64,000 nt of DNA from Euryodendron excelsum (taxonomy: Eukaryota > Streptophyta > Magnoliopsida > Ericales > Pentaphylacaceae): the NCBI GenBank assembly GCA_033060915.1, contig CM065378.1, positions 50,354,001-50,418,000 on the forward strand, given 5' to 3'. The notes beneath the pieces are model-generated. The model was not told the DNA's origin, did no database searches, and was given only the letters and a program-made list of their open reading frames with translations. The stretch's first letter is position 1; every line of letters begins with the position of its first letter. A program made the translations under genes and the position numbers. Below, piece after piece: positions 34,081 to 44,613 of this stretch.

Positions 34081-36290
34081 ATGTCAAGTAAAGGCAACAC
34101 TCCCGATCAACAGAACAATTCAGTGACACGCGAGGAAGTGAATGAAATGAAGGCGAAGATAGACGAGATGTTCAAGCTTATGCAACTAATGGCCTTCAAA
34201 GGACCTCCCATGAATCCATCAGCCTCGACGTCCCACCCCAAACAAACTGAAACTATCCTGCCAAGGGTCATCCTGTGAACCGACAATGTAGGGAAGAATA
34301 AAGAACTCCCAAAAGCGGTGCACATTGAGGAAGGAGAAGAAGATAACCCTAAAACCATCTTGCTAACTGCCACATCAAAGAAGGAAAGCCTGAACCCTCT
34401 CGATCTCAAGATACAAGGCTTAGAAGAGTCCTTGAGAAGCCTACAAGGTCATGACACCTTCGGTGGGTCATCCTATGATGAACTCTGCTTCTTCTGCGAC
34501 CACCCAAGGCCACCCAAATTTAAGATGCTCGATTTCCAAAAGCATGATGGGAGTGGGGATCCCGTGGCTCACGTGAGGCTATACTCTGGGGCATTAAACA
34601 GCCATGGGAATGACCCCAAACTCTTAATGTAACTGTTCCAACATAGCTTAACTGGGCTCGCACTGCAATGGTTTGCCCGTGTAGATTTGAGGAAGATAAC
34701 AACTTGGAACGAATTGGTCTCAACCTTCCGATCCCAATACCGCCACAATAGTGATCTAACCATAGACCAATGTGCCTTGATGATGATGACTCGAGGTGAG
34801 AAAGAAAGCTTCAAGAATTACTCTCTGAGATGGAGGGAGGCAGCCGCTCAAGTCAACCCCCCACTGTTAGAAAAAGAGTATGTGTGGCTGTTTGTAAACA
34901 CCTTCCAAGGTCTGTACTACGAACGCTTGTGCCTGAGCATCGAAAAGAGTTTTTCTGAGCTAATAATGTAAGGGGAATGATCGAGAATGGATTGAAAACT
35001 GGCAAAATCACGGACCCCTATGCTAAGACAAGTGAGGGATTTACAAATACAGCCAAGAAGGTAGCAGCCACTCGGGGTGCCGGCAAAAAAGAAGGAGAGG
35101 TATCTGCCATCCTGCCTACACAACAGCAGTCGTACTACCCTCTATATCAAGCTCGACCACCGTCGCCTGTTCCTATTATCAACATCCCCATTGCAAACAC
35201 CCAAGCACCCACAACTGGACCTGTTACAGCCTGACCATACCTCAACCCCAATAAAAACAATCGGTGAAACCGAGAGTTCACATGTTTGGCATGCACCTAG
35301 ATAGAGGCCTATCATGAGCTCCTCAAGGCCAAGCATATAAACCCTATTCCCTCGCGGCCATTGCCAAGCCCATTGCCACCAACTTTCAACCTTGCCCTTA
35401 CCTGCGAGTACCATTCTGGGGGGCAGGGGCATGACATAGAATCATGTTTCTCTTTAAAGCGTAAAATCTAAGACCTTATTGATAAGAAGGTCATCAACAC
35501 CCAAGAAGCAAAATCGATCCCCACTCCCAAGTCACGGCGAATCCCTTGCCAGACCATGCTGTCAACATCATCACCAAGGAAGAGGCAGATTCGGATGGCA
35601 TCATAACTACAGAGTACTTTGAGGGCGAGTCAGACACGGAGGAAGAAAGCGATTGGGAAGAGGAACTGTCGCCATACCCTATCTATCTCTAAAATGCAAG
35701 CGGTGAGCAAGATCCTTTTGACTGGCCCGTGGATGAACCCATTGCAAACATTCCTACTAACACGACACTTATAGATAGCTGGGGAGAGGAATTCCTACAC
35801 CCTAGATATGCTGAAGCTGAGGCCTGCTTGAAAGAGGAACTCTTTGATTATGAAGATATGGGTTAGGCATCTATGAGCCAAAATTGCCGAACCCACCGTT
35901 TGAATTCAACGAAGGTGATTTGGACAACCTGTTTGCTGAAATTGATAAAGAAGAAGCTGAAAAAAAAATAAGCCAAGGAAAAGTCGTCGCAAGTCTTGTA
36001 AGAAAGTTTGGCCGCGAAACCCCAAGAAGCTGAGATAGAGAAAACCGTCCAGCCAAAGGAAAGCCATCAAGGGTCCCAAGATGAAATGCACAACCTCAAT
36101 GGCCCTACTAAAGAAGGGGAAGGAAAGGGAGGAGTTCTTGACTGCACTATGACCGCCCATTTCTGTCACTCCGTAGCCAATGCATCAATTCGTCCAGCAC
36201 AACTAAGTGAAGAAGTCGGCGGATGGAGCATGAAGGAGGTAGGCGTGGTCCCAAAGCCCACTCGAAGAAGTGACTACCAAAGGGATGTTC
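34081..36290 (+). pseudogene. Decayed gag of the Ogre/Tat-type element
   Basis: The frame from ATG 34081 (MSSKGNTPDQQNNSVTREEV) continues through in-frame stops at 34276, 34630 and 34969, then shifts frame near 34975. Domains in order: an N-terminal coil-like segment (34081-34270); the retrotransposon gag domain (about 34520-34990) with DPVAHVRLYSGAL, LQWFARVDL, WNELVSTFRSQY and MTRGEKESFKNYSLRWREAA; then a Pro-rich linker. Next is a Tat-style zinc motif CEYHSGGQGHDIESC (from 35403) followed by LIDKKVINTQEA. After that come acidic segments (EGESDTEEESDWEEE near 35625; LDNLFAEIDKEEAEKK near 35920). No aspartic protease motif was seen. At least five inactivating changes make it non-functional. 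Confidence 0.75.
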
Positions 36291-38524
36291 TTTCATCAAA
36301 CTTTATCTTTACTTTCTTATTAATCCGGTTTTGTCAATTCTGCTTCTTATCTTTTGTTAATCAAGAGCTTGTCATGTATGCAAAACTTTTGAAATGAAAG
36401 AAAAATAATTTGAAGTTTGCATTTATCATCTTTGATACTTGCTTTTCCTTAGAAATTTCCCTTCTGATTGTTATGTCGTGACTTAAAAAGAGGGATAGTA
36501 CGCGCACCCTTATCTGTGGGAATCATTCCTGATCCAAAGAAAGGAGGCACTAAAAGAAAGGAAAGCGAGAGAGCGAATCATAAAAAAACAGCACTTGGAG
36601 GATGCCATTGCAAAGTAGTTGGCAGTTAGACCCTCGAAAGGAAGAGAAGCCGTCATTTCAAATTCTCTAAAATAGCAAAGCAATTCCTTTGAGCAAGCCC
36701 ACTCGAGCTGTAAGTGATTTTCATTCAAACACCCCAACTAGGAACCACCCCCCACACTGGGGCAAGTACGAGTAGCGGAACAATTAAAACCAACACTTGT
36801 TGATTTCAAAGGACGACGCCAAAAATCTAAGACCGAACTTCATAAACTAAGTAATCTTGTTTGAAAGGAAGAGGGGCCATCTATTATGCTACCATACAGT
36901 TAAAAGAATCCCCTTTGAAAAACCCCTTTTGAGCCCAATCGTACTCTTTCGAAAAACCCATTCTTGTGATCACCTCCCACAATGGACGAAAGTAAATTCG
37001 GAAGGAAAAGTGACAAGAAAGGAACATGAGGGGGAAGAAAGCTCCCTCGTACAAAAAAAAAAAAAAAAGGACGAATGATGATGATGGGATGCCCTAAGGA
37101 ACCAACTGACTGTACAAATATCAATATTGAGGCAAAAATTAGAGGGAATGATGAACCCTATGTGGGTAAAAGTTTGAACCAAATAGAAAAAAAACACAAA
37201 AAAAAGGGGGAAAGAAAAGAGACCCAATGAGGAAAGGACCAGAAAAGGCGATCACTGGTAAACCCTGAGAAGAGCGTAACACCTTGGGCCTTTAATACCC
37301 TTCCTTTCGAAAACCCGTAACCTAGCCACATTACAACCCACAAAAAGTCCCCTTAAATCAGAGAAGATTGCTTAGTCTAAACAAGTTCAAAAGAAAATGG
37401 CGACATCCGAAAAAGAAAAGTGAACAAAGCAGCAAAAGCTTACTTAAGGTGGTTTTAGTTATTATCACCAAAAAAAAAAAAAAGAGACGAAATTGTTTGA
37501 GCCTGAATACCCCTTTATTCCTCACTCTTAACCTAGCTTACATTACAGTCCAAAGTAAATCCTTCTCAGATTGAGGATAGAAATTGCCCATTCCTTTGCT
37601 AAAGGCTACTTCGGTTGTCATCTAGAGAGTCTACCAGTTCAAATATAAGGTCCTAGAGGAAAAAGTTGAGTGAGTGACGGTTTCTCAGCTAGAAGAAAGG
37701 AGAGTCGGATCAAAAAATGGAAACCCTAAAAATAGGGCAACTACTATCTCATCATGGCAAGAAAAGGACATAACGAGAGAAGGGAATCTTCAAGGGAGAA
37801 GCAAAAGACCGAAATGACAATTCCCGGTGAACACCCAGAAAATTGGAACACACCATTAGGCCTGTTTTCATAAAGTTGTATATATCTATATGCTTGGCAT
37901 GGACGTGTGCGACAATACGCCCACCTTTTTCACATCTACTTAAAGCTTGCACATATCCACCATTTCTTACATGTATCACGATTTCTGTACTCCTGTGTTC
38001 ATATTCATATCCATCATCTATCCACATAAATGCATGCAAAACGAGACTAGAAGAAAAAAAATCATCATCATCGCATGTAAAGAAATGAAAAGATAATAGA
38101 AATAATGTACATATGATTATCATACAGTCATCATCCATAAGGCCAACACGCGGCCTCAAAAATATATACAATGCAGTGAGGCAAACTAAACTATAACTGT
38201 GTCAGCAGGTGAAAAGGGGCGCCTCAAGGAGCAGGGTCGTCATCTAAGTCAAAATCGCCCAGGTCCGGCACATACGGGGAAGGCTGGCTAGAGGAAGCTC
38301 CCGCGTTATAAGGACCCTGACCAAAGAAAAAGACAAAAGGAAAGAGAGCCTGACATTAGAACAAGGGATACATAAAGAACATGAAAATAACGAAATTATA
38401 AATAACATACCCAGCGGGCCTCCATTAGAGATATACGAGCAGTCAGGGCCTCCACCTCAGCACGGTACTAATCTTCTGCCTGGCAAGTTGCTAGATACTC
38501 ATCTTCGGAAACGAAGCCTTGAGC
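36291..38524. other. Internal region with no recognisable pol
   Basis: This is roughly where pol would stand in an autonomous Tat/Ogre element. No reverse-transcriptase, RNase H or integrase motif is seen and no frame exceeds 140 codons. The DNA is A-rich with poly-A interruptions near 37055 and 37470. The 139-codon minus-strand frame (38171-37752) has no recognisable domain and reads as hydrophobic chance sequence. Confidence 0.55.
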
Positions 38525-40167
38525 TCAACGCCATAGCTCCACCACCTCATGACCATCCGCCTGCCCTCCAACCACTAGGTCCAACTGAGTAAAAGTGCCA
38601 ACGGACCTCGCCCTGAAATGAGCCTCGTAATCCACATCTAGTGGAAGAAGGAAGCGCTCGCCAGGAACTCCGACTATATAAGGGATCTCCACCCTGACCC
38701 GGTAAAATTTGAACATGTACTGAGGAGGATCCATGGCCGCACGAAAGTCAGTATGAAATTGCCACCAGTGGCGCTCCCCCAGATATGTCTCCAATGAAAT
38801 AGGGCCCCGGAAAGTAACCCTCGACCTAGACAAAAGAATGATATCCCTCATACTGGCATACTGAGAAGATCAGTGGTAAGGTGTCCAAGTCACATCTCGG
38901 GGTCTTAGCGGCTCCAAGTTAGCCCGAAGGGCTACAAAATCTGTAAGCAAAGACTGTTGAACCACCTGCTGTCTGGCCCACCTCGTGGCCTGCGAGAAGG
39001 CATTACCAGCTAACACCTCTGGTCGGTGGATGGGCAGGTACTCATAACTCCACCATATCAAAAACGGCCAAAAACTCGTCAAGCTTCCTCAAGCCCCTGA
39101 TGTCCTCACTCTCATCCCTCGTAAGCAGCTGGCAAAGGTGAAGGCGCCCTAATCCACGTAGTCTAGCGCATCCAGGTCCGCTACCAGGCTCACCAGAGAC
39201 AAAGGAACCGTCAACTTATTATTGTTGTAAAAGCAACTAAGACGACGTATAGTACCAACCGACGCTTCATGATGACCTGGTAGGCTGGAGAGGGCTCGAG
39301 AGCAAACGTTGTCTCTGCCGGACATAAGAGTGAAGCTGAGAAGCTCGAGCCTCCAATCCCTGGCAATCCCAGGAGAAAACGAGCCTCCTCTAGAGGCACG
39401 TCCCTTAAAGAAATCGGAATGCCTCCAAAGGACAGCCCGGTAATCATGGCCCAGTCAACGGGAGTAGGTCCCAGCTCGAAGCCCACCAAGTGCACAGTCC
39501 CAGTCTCCCTAAACCACCACTCCAACAGCCTAACTGCTATTCGATGGTTGAGCCTATCTGTCTACAGGGTCATAAAAGCACCAAAATCGATCTGATGTAA
39601 GAAGTCCTAATAGGATGGAGCTGATGCCTGCGTGGCATTTGAGGCCAAAATACTGGCCGCTCTGAAAGAACTGTGAGTAGATGATGGCAACCGACCGTAG
39701 CGTGAGTACAGGCTCAGATGGAATGCCAAGTCCCGTAGCGACGGGACATCAAGAATCACTAGCTGGTCGTCTGTAAAGGAAGTATCTCTCCGTCTGTCTC
39801 GTACGGACGCCATACCGTACCCCTTCCGCGGATCCACAGATAAATCAATAACATCCTCAACTCCCTCATCAGGAGCAACTGAAGATCGCTAGGACCCACT
39901 ATGGTTGCCACTAGAAGTTGTCCTCCTCGAAGATCCCTAGGACCCACTATGGCTGCCCTGAGCGGAACTAACCTTGCCACCACTCCGAGCAAGACCACCC
40001 CTGCTACCCCCTCGAGCGGAACCACTCCAGCTACTGGCTTGAGCAGAACCCCTTCGGCTACTGCCCCTGGCTGAGCTGCCTCGATTACTGCCGCCCTCTT
40101 CGAGCTCTATCCGTGGCGCCTTCTCATAGCGCCTCCTATTAGGATCGTTACCCCCAGCCTCTGACAT
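38525..40167 (-). pseudogene. Antisense plant-mobile-domain (PMD-like) ORF, decayed
   Basis: Read on the minus strand from ATG 40167 (MSEAGGNDPNRRRYEKAPRI), a Ser/Gly/Arg-rich N-terminus leads to DLSVDPRKGYGM and TDDQLVILDVPSLRDLAFHL. Then come DFLHQIDFGAFMTL, LEWWFRETGTVHLVGFELGP, TPVDWAMITGLSFGG, FWPFLIWWSYEYLPIHRPEV and HWWQFHTDFRAAMDPPQYM. These blocks and their order match the plant mobile domain (PF10536; MAIN/MAIL1 and transposon-borne relatives). The three upstream parts share one frame broken by stops near 39937, 39607 and 39211. A frameshift between 39210 and 39082 puts the rest in a second frame, with a further stop near 38869. Extra ORFs in antisense between the coding region and 3' LTR are known for Tat-lineage elements. 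Its role is unknown; in MAIN/MAIL1 the domain acts in silencing and genome stability. Confidence 0.7.
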
Positions 40168-40244
40168 CTTGAAAGAATGACAACATGCAAAAATTGATCA
40201 GTCACCGAATATGTATAAAAAGCAAAAACAAGAAATAGATACGT

Positions 40245-40440
40245 CATCATGGCAGAGAAAAAAACAAATGAGAAAAAAAAGAAGAGAAAAAAAAGAAGAG
40301 AACAAAGAAAACAAAAAAAAAAAGAGACAAAAAAAAAGAAGAGAACAAAGAAAACAAAAAAGAAAAGAAAAAAAGAAAGAAAAAAGACAAAGAAAAAAGA
40401 AAAGAAAAGAAGAAAAAAAGAGAAGCAAAAAGGAAGGCTA
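40245..40440. repeat. A/G-rich low-complexity tract
   Basis: Runs of A broken by single G or GAGA over about 195 bp. Frames of up to 108 codons (Lys/Arg/Glu-only on one strand, Phe/Leu/Ser on the other) are compositional. It separates the antisense ORF's start from the hairpin array. Confidence 0.9.
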
Positions 40441-40460
40441 AGGTCCTGTCTATTCCTATT

Positions 40461-41635
40461 TCGAAGTTTTCAACGGTTTTCTAAACTTTTTCCTGAAAAA
40501 AGTTTCATCTCAAGGTTTTCAATGGTTTCCCGAGCTTTCTCCTCAAAAGCCCTGTTTACAAAAGTTTTTCAATAGTTTTTCAAGCTTTTTCCTTAAAAGT
40601 TTGGTTTCAAAATTTCAAACTGGTTTCTCGGGCTTTCTCCTTCAAAAGCCCTATTTCAAGATTTTCTAACGGTTTTCTAAACTTTTTCCTCAAAAAGTTT
40701 CATCTCAAAATTTTCAACGGTTTCTTGGGCTTTCACTTTCAAAAGCCCCGTTCCTAAAATATTTTCTAACAGGTTTTCGGAGCTTTTTCCTCAAAAAGTC
40801 TTATTTCTAAATTTCAAACCGGTTCCTAGGCTTTTTCCTCAAAAGCCCTATTTCTAAAGGTTTTTAAACGGTTTTTTGAACTTTTTCTCAAAAAGTTGCA
40901 TTTCAAAATTTCAAACAGTTTCTCGGGCTTTTTCCTTCAAAAGCCTTGATTTAAAGATTTTCTAGCGGTTTTTGAGCTTTCTCTGCAAAAAGTCTCATTT
41001 CAAGATTCCTAACGCTTTCTCGGGCTTTCTGCTTCAAAAGCACCATTTCTAAATGCTTTCCAATGGTTTCCCGAGATTTTTCCTCGAAAAATTTCGTTTC
41101 CCAAATTGCAAACCACTTTCTTGGGCTTTCACCTCAAAAGACCTGTTTCTGAATGCTTTCTGATGGTTTCGTGGGCTTTCTCCTCAAAAGCCCTGTTTAC
41201 AAAAGTTTTCTAACAGTTTTTCAATCTTTTTCCTTAAAAAAGTTTGGTTTCAAAATTTCAAACCAGTTTCTCGAGCTTCCCCCTCAAAAGCCCTGTTTCT
41301 AATTTTCAAAGTGGTTTTCGGGCTTTCTCCTTTAAAAGCCCTGTTTCAAGACTTTCCAACGATTTTGCGAACTTTTTCCGTAAAAAGTCTCATTTCAAAA
41401 TTTTAACCAGTTCCCCGGGCTTTCCCCTTCAGAAGCACCGTTCCAAAGTTTTTTCACAATCGATTTTTGGAGTTTTCTCCTTCAAAAATCGTACCCCTAC
41501 AGATTTTTTGAGATTTCGGTTCCTCCGGGTTTTCCTCTTAAAAGCTCCATTCCCAAAAGAATTGTTTTACCGAAAAGTTTTAAAGTTAAGTGTTAGGATT
41601 TTTGAAAATTTTGGCAGAGTTTTGCCTTAAAAAGT
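40461..41635 (+). repeat. Hairpin-unit tandem array in the 3' UTR
   Basis: About 20 diverged units of roughly 60 bp, each built as TTTCAAAATTTTCAAACGGTT-like spacer followed by a short inverted repeat with a pyrimidine loop. Two stem types alternate: GGGCTTT-ctcctt-AAAGCCC and AACTTTTT-cctc-AAAAAGTT. So the larger unit is a dimer of about 120 bp. Examples: 40630-40652 and 41170-41195 (GGGCTTT type), 40680-40700 (AACTTTTT type). The 128-codon frame at 41244 is translated repeat. Tandem repeats in this position are a known trait of Tat/Ogre 3' UTRs. Confidence 0.8.
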
Positions 41636-42890
41636 GACTACTCGGGAATTCAACAAGTCACAAATATAGTCCGAAACAATCTCAAACCTCCAACCACATC
41701 AACCAAAACAACCCCATCCTCCAAAACACACATCCCGTTCTCAAGCACAATTTTAAATCTGTTTCTCGGTCATTTTAAAATTTTTCGATTACGTCATTGG
41801 GTCTGAAAATTTCACGAAAAACTCCTAAAACATTCTAGAATGTCCCCCCAGTTTTTGAAAAATATCCCACAATTTTTCAACCATCAACAAGATTCATTTT
41901 CTAATTTTCTTCAATTTTTCATATTTTTCATATTTTTCAAAAATCAAAAAATTCAAAATTTTTCAAAAAATTATGAAACTTCATACGGTTGTTCGATACA
42001 GTTTTCTAAGGTCCCCGGTACAAAAATCACGCACAGACGCGTAATACTCAAGCCTGTACGATATTTCTAACCCCGCAGGAAACTCACTTTCGCAAACATA
42101 CAAAATCATCCAAAACACACTCAAATCTCTACCAAATAACGAAAAAAATCCAACCATTGTGTTCTAAATGTTCTAAAATATAGATTTACACTGATCATAT
42201 GCAAAAAACAAGAATGTACGGATCAAAATCGATAAAATTTCTAAAAAACTAACATTTGGGTTCTCTAGTGAATATCACGCTTTTTGGCAAGAATCCGACG
42301 GTTATGATGGTTTCCAGCAAGCACTCGACACGCCACAACACCCTCCTAGTGATTCCTGATTGAAATCCCTCAAAAAATCCTTTAAAGCAGCTCTCGGATC
42401 AATCTAGAAACATACAACGCAACGTTGGGATTGCAGACTGCTCTGTTTTAATATCTACAGGCTGGCGCATATAGCAAATGTGCCAGAAGGAAATTTTGAC
42501 TGGCGCATGTGCTACATGTGCCAGGGTCGAGAGAAGCTAGACGCATGTAGCACATGCGCCCGGCTGTTCAGCATCCCCCCAAAATCAATTTTCAAACCCC
42601 CGAAAGTCCGAATTCATTTTCAAGGCTTTCAATAGCCGAAAACCAAACTTCCAAGATTAATTTTCAAAGATCAAGTGTTCTGAACCAAATTTTGGTCAAA
42701 CCGGCAACTCAAAACTCGATCAAAATTTTTCAAAGCGCAAAGCATTTCGAATTTCAAAACCTTCCGGACCGGCAACCTATCAGGGGTCCTGAAATATTTC
42801 AAACCAACCAACATATCGTTCCTCCGATTGCCTCGCGGTCAAAAAGGGATTCTTACTTCGTTATTTTTCTGCTTTCAACAAACAAAGACA
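41636..42890 (+). other. 3' UTR of the Ogre/Tat-type element
   Basis: Non-coding, rich in TTTTTCAAAA-type words, with three tight palindromes at 42463-42561 about 350 bp before the 3' LTR. The 169-codon frame starting at 42554 crosses the polypurine tract and LTR boundary and is not a gene. Confidence 0.6.
42463..42561. promoter_or_regulatory. Palindrome triplet in the 3' UTR
   Basis: Three copies: 42463-42485 (TGGCGCATAT...AATGTGCCA), 42501-42523 (TGGCGCATGT-GCT-ACATGTGCCA, nearly perfect) and 42540-42561 (GACGCATGTAGCACATGCGC). Same motif as upstream of the LTR TATA boxes. Function unknown. Confidence 0.55.
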
Positions 42891-42906
42891 GAAAAAGAAG
42901 GGCAGA
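42891..42906 (+). other. Polypurine tract
   Basis: GAAAAAGAAGGGCAGA lies immediately before the TGTAAGCACC start of the 3' LTR, as expected for plus-strand priming. Confidence 0.75.
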
Positions 42907-44613
42907 TGTAAGCACCACATTTTTGCCCGCTCAACAATCTTTGGCCCGACCGGATCCAGTTTTCCAAACATCACAACACATGCAAGCTCATGATGAGCCT
43001 TTCAATCTCCAATCCAGCCAACTGGTCACTTCTTGGGCCCACAAGGACCCGCTGGAGCCATAAGCACCATCATTTTAGGCAGCTTTCTGGACCAGGCGGT
43101 CTCGGAAACTAACGCCATCTAGGTAGCTTCCCGAGATCTGGCGGTCTCGGGGACCAACACCTTTATCAAAGTCCAGATGCTTCACTTCTGGCGCCTGCTA
43201 ACTCACCAAAGTAGAATGTCCGTCATTTGGTAGTTCCCTAAGACCAGGCATTCTCAGAGACCAACACCACTCTCACAGGTAGTTTTCTAGGGCCAGGCGT
43301 TCTCAGAAACCAATACCACCCTACAGGTAGCTCTTTGAGACCAGGCGTTCTTAGGGACCAACACCGCACATGTAGTTTTCCAAGACCGGGTGGTCTCGGG
43401 AATCAACACCTAGGTCAACACCAGCACCTGCTAGCCCGACTCGATGAAAAATGATCAAACCCGTCCCTTGGGCCTCCAGGCGCGCTTTGAGAAAGTTTAG
43501 AATCCCTCAAAATGGTAAGTCCATCTTTCCAAAATGTTACTAAACTGTTAGGTGTCCCCCGCATGCCATTCGGTCCAATTCCGGTGCCATTCCGGTTAAT
43601 TCCAGTCAAAATGACCGTTTTGCCCCTGAACACCTTAGCACTGCACAAACCCCACCGAACGGTGAAAGACTCTCCTGAAAACATCCCTGAATGACTCGAT
43701 ACACTTAACACGACATTTTGATCCATTCCTAACCATTTCTAGCCTCAACCGGCCAAAATGACTATTTTGCCCCTAGTAACCCGAACGTACCCCAAAACAA
43801 CACCGGTCTTAGGTTACTATACAGCGGATCTTGTCGTACACACCTGTATAACCTAAGCGAGACCTCACGGGGCTAAACACTCATGACTTGACAAAAGTTC
43901 CCCGGAGCGTCTGAAAGACGCTCCTTCAAATTGTTTTTTCTCCCAATTTCCTGGTTATAACGCACCGTCAAATGATTTGAGAAATGCGTAAACTAGGGAA
44001 TTCCCGAAAGCTCGTTCATAGGTCTTTCCATCGATACGGCTCGATCGGATAGATCGCTTCCCGTAGCTCCTCATCATATGGCTAAAAAACTACTACGTTC
44101 GACAACCCCTAGATGGTCTCATAGATGCTTCGCCAAGGTTGACTTTTTCTCCAATTCCTTGATTGAAACGCACCGTTAAACGACTTGAGAAATGCATAAA
44201 TCAGGAAATTCCTGAAAGTATTTTCAAAGTACTTTCCATTGGTACGATCCGATCGAAGAGATCGCTTCTCGAAGGCCTAGATCACATGACACGAAAATAG
44301 CTACTTTCGAACCCCTACGGAGCGTATCACAGACGCTTCGTAGAGATGCCATTTTATACACGTTTTTCGAGACAATATCTCACACTTCTGAACACCATAC
44401 CAACTTTTCGAAAACACGAAAGTTCGCGAGAAACCCTAGGAGAACACCTCGGGTGCAACCAACTCCTCCAAAACCTTCTCGGTTGACTCAATTATCGAGG
44501 CAAAGTTTAAACAAACATTCCCGGTAACGGAGCGTATGCTACATGCCCCTAGATTTTGATCAAATCGATCAAATTTTGATCAACTGTTGAGATTTAACCA
44601 GTACACAGGGTGT

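Noticed and set aside
37752..38171. 139-codon minus-strand frame near the antisense PMD ORF
   Set aside because: Hydrophobic, His/Cys-rich chance composition with no domain, and it is not in frame with the PMD blocks.
36291..38524. Search for reverse transcriptase, RNase H and integrase motifs
   Set aside because: None recognised by eye in any frame; a profile search would be needed to exclude a heavily decayed pol.
40211..40575. Lys/Arg/Glu-rich frames of up to 108 codons (and Phe/Leu/Ser frame on the other strand)
   Set aside because: Direct result of an A/G-only low-complexity tract.
42554..43063. 169-codon open frame
   Set aside because: It crosses the polypurine tract and the LTR boundary and has no domain; the corresponding U3 start in the 5' LTR lacks the frame's first part.
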